Below are positions 63,965-64,000 of a stretch of 64,000 nucleotides of DNA, piece by piece. Where the stretch lies: contig NZ_KV917378.1 in assembly GCF_002019735.1 (NCBI RefSeq), positions 925,869 to 989,868 on the forward strand, given 5' to 3'. The position numbers were made by a program, and so were the translations under genes. The DNA is from Salipaludibacillus agaradhaerens (GTDB taxonomy: Bacteria > Bacillota > Bacilli > Bacillales > Salisediminibacteriaceae). Numbering within the stretch: the stretch's first letter is position 1; the number at the start of each line of letters is the position of its first letter. The notes below the pieces were generated by a model. That model was not told the DNA's origin and did not search any database. It saw only the letters and a list, made by a program, of their open reading frames with translations.

Positions 63965-64000
63965 TAATTAGGGGTTAAGTGATAGGGGATAAAATCATTT

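Overview
The window is a low-GC Firmicute chromosome segment. Gene order, protein families, tRNA order and regulatory motifs point to the Bacillaceae. The order lipM-yqhL-gcvPB-gcvPA-gcvT-yqhH-yqhG-yqzE-comG-yqgX-glcK-gluP-yqgN-rpmG-pbpA-yqgE-sodA-ispG-zur follows the Bacillus subtilis yqh/yqg/yqf region, with insertions and losses. A PhoP-box-controlled Na+/phosphate symporter suggests, by inference only, a salt- or alkali-tolerant bacillus. I see no prophage, insertion sequence or CRISPR array.

Layout. 1-9.2 kb: lipoylation (lipM), a rhodanese, and the glycine cleavage genes gcvT-gcvPA-gcvPB behind a tandem glycine riboswitch, then yqhH, yqhG and yqzE. 9.2-13.8 kb: the comG competence pseudopilus operon, split between comGB and comGC by about 500 bp holding small antisense ORFs. 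14-31.8 kb: housekeeping and unknown genes (YtxH-like protein, SufR-like regulator, MidA-like methyltransferase, yqgX, yqgV, yqgU, glcK, rhomboid gluP, ldh, a ThiF-like E1, yqgN) plus a candidate C-rich small RNA. 32-35.4 kb: three tandem paralogous lipoproteins and rpmG (L33). 35.7-42.8 kb: small membrane proteins, pbpA, a probable 6S RNA, yqgE, sodA and a HesB-like protein. 43-43.4 kb: three tRNAs and a tRNA relic. 43.5-46.4 kb: an Na/Pi symporter behind a four-repeat PhoP box, and a DUF1189 protein. 46.7-48.2 kb: a rearranged sin locus. 48.5-54.2 kb: NfeD-like, DUF1002 and MFS proteins, yqfZ, ispG, yqfX. 54.4-63.7 kb: zur and a zinc ABC transporter with a Zur box, exopolyphosphatase and polyphosphate kinase, then a manganese-type ABC transporter with an MntR box.

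The most striking system is the sin locus. A 41-codon SinI-like antirepressor gene is transcribed toward sinR and a short SlrR/SinR-like gene. Its leader contains a canonical class I cyclic-di-GMP (GEMM-I) aptamer with a GAAA tetraloop, a tetraloop receptor and the GACGCAAAG core. A Spo0A box lies at the -35 region of the putative promoter, and SinR-type operators lie before the SlrR-like gene. This suggests that c-di-GMP and Spo0A converge on SinI to release SinR repression. The matrix operon tapA-sipW-tasA is absent from its B. subtilis position next to yqzE.

Eight copies of a dispersed 75-165 bp hairpin-rich intergenic repeat occur in the window. One supplies the last codons of gcvT.
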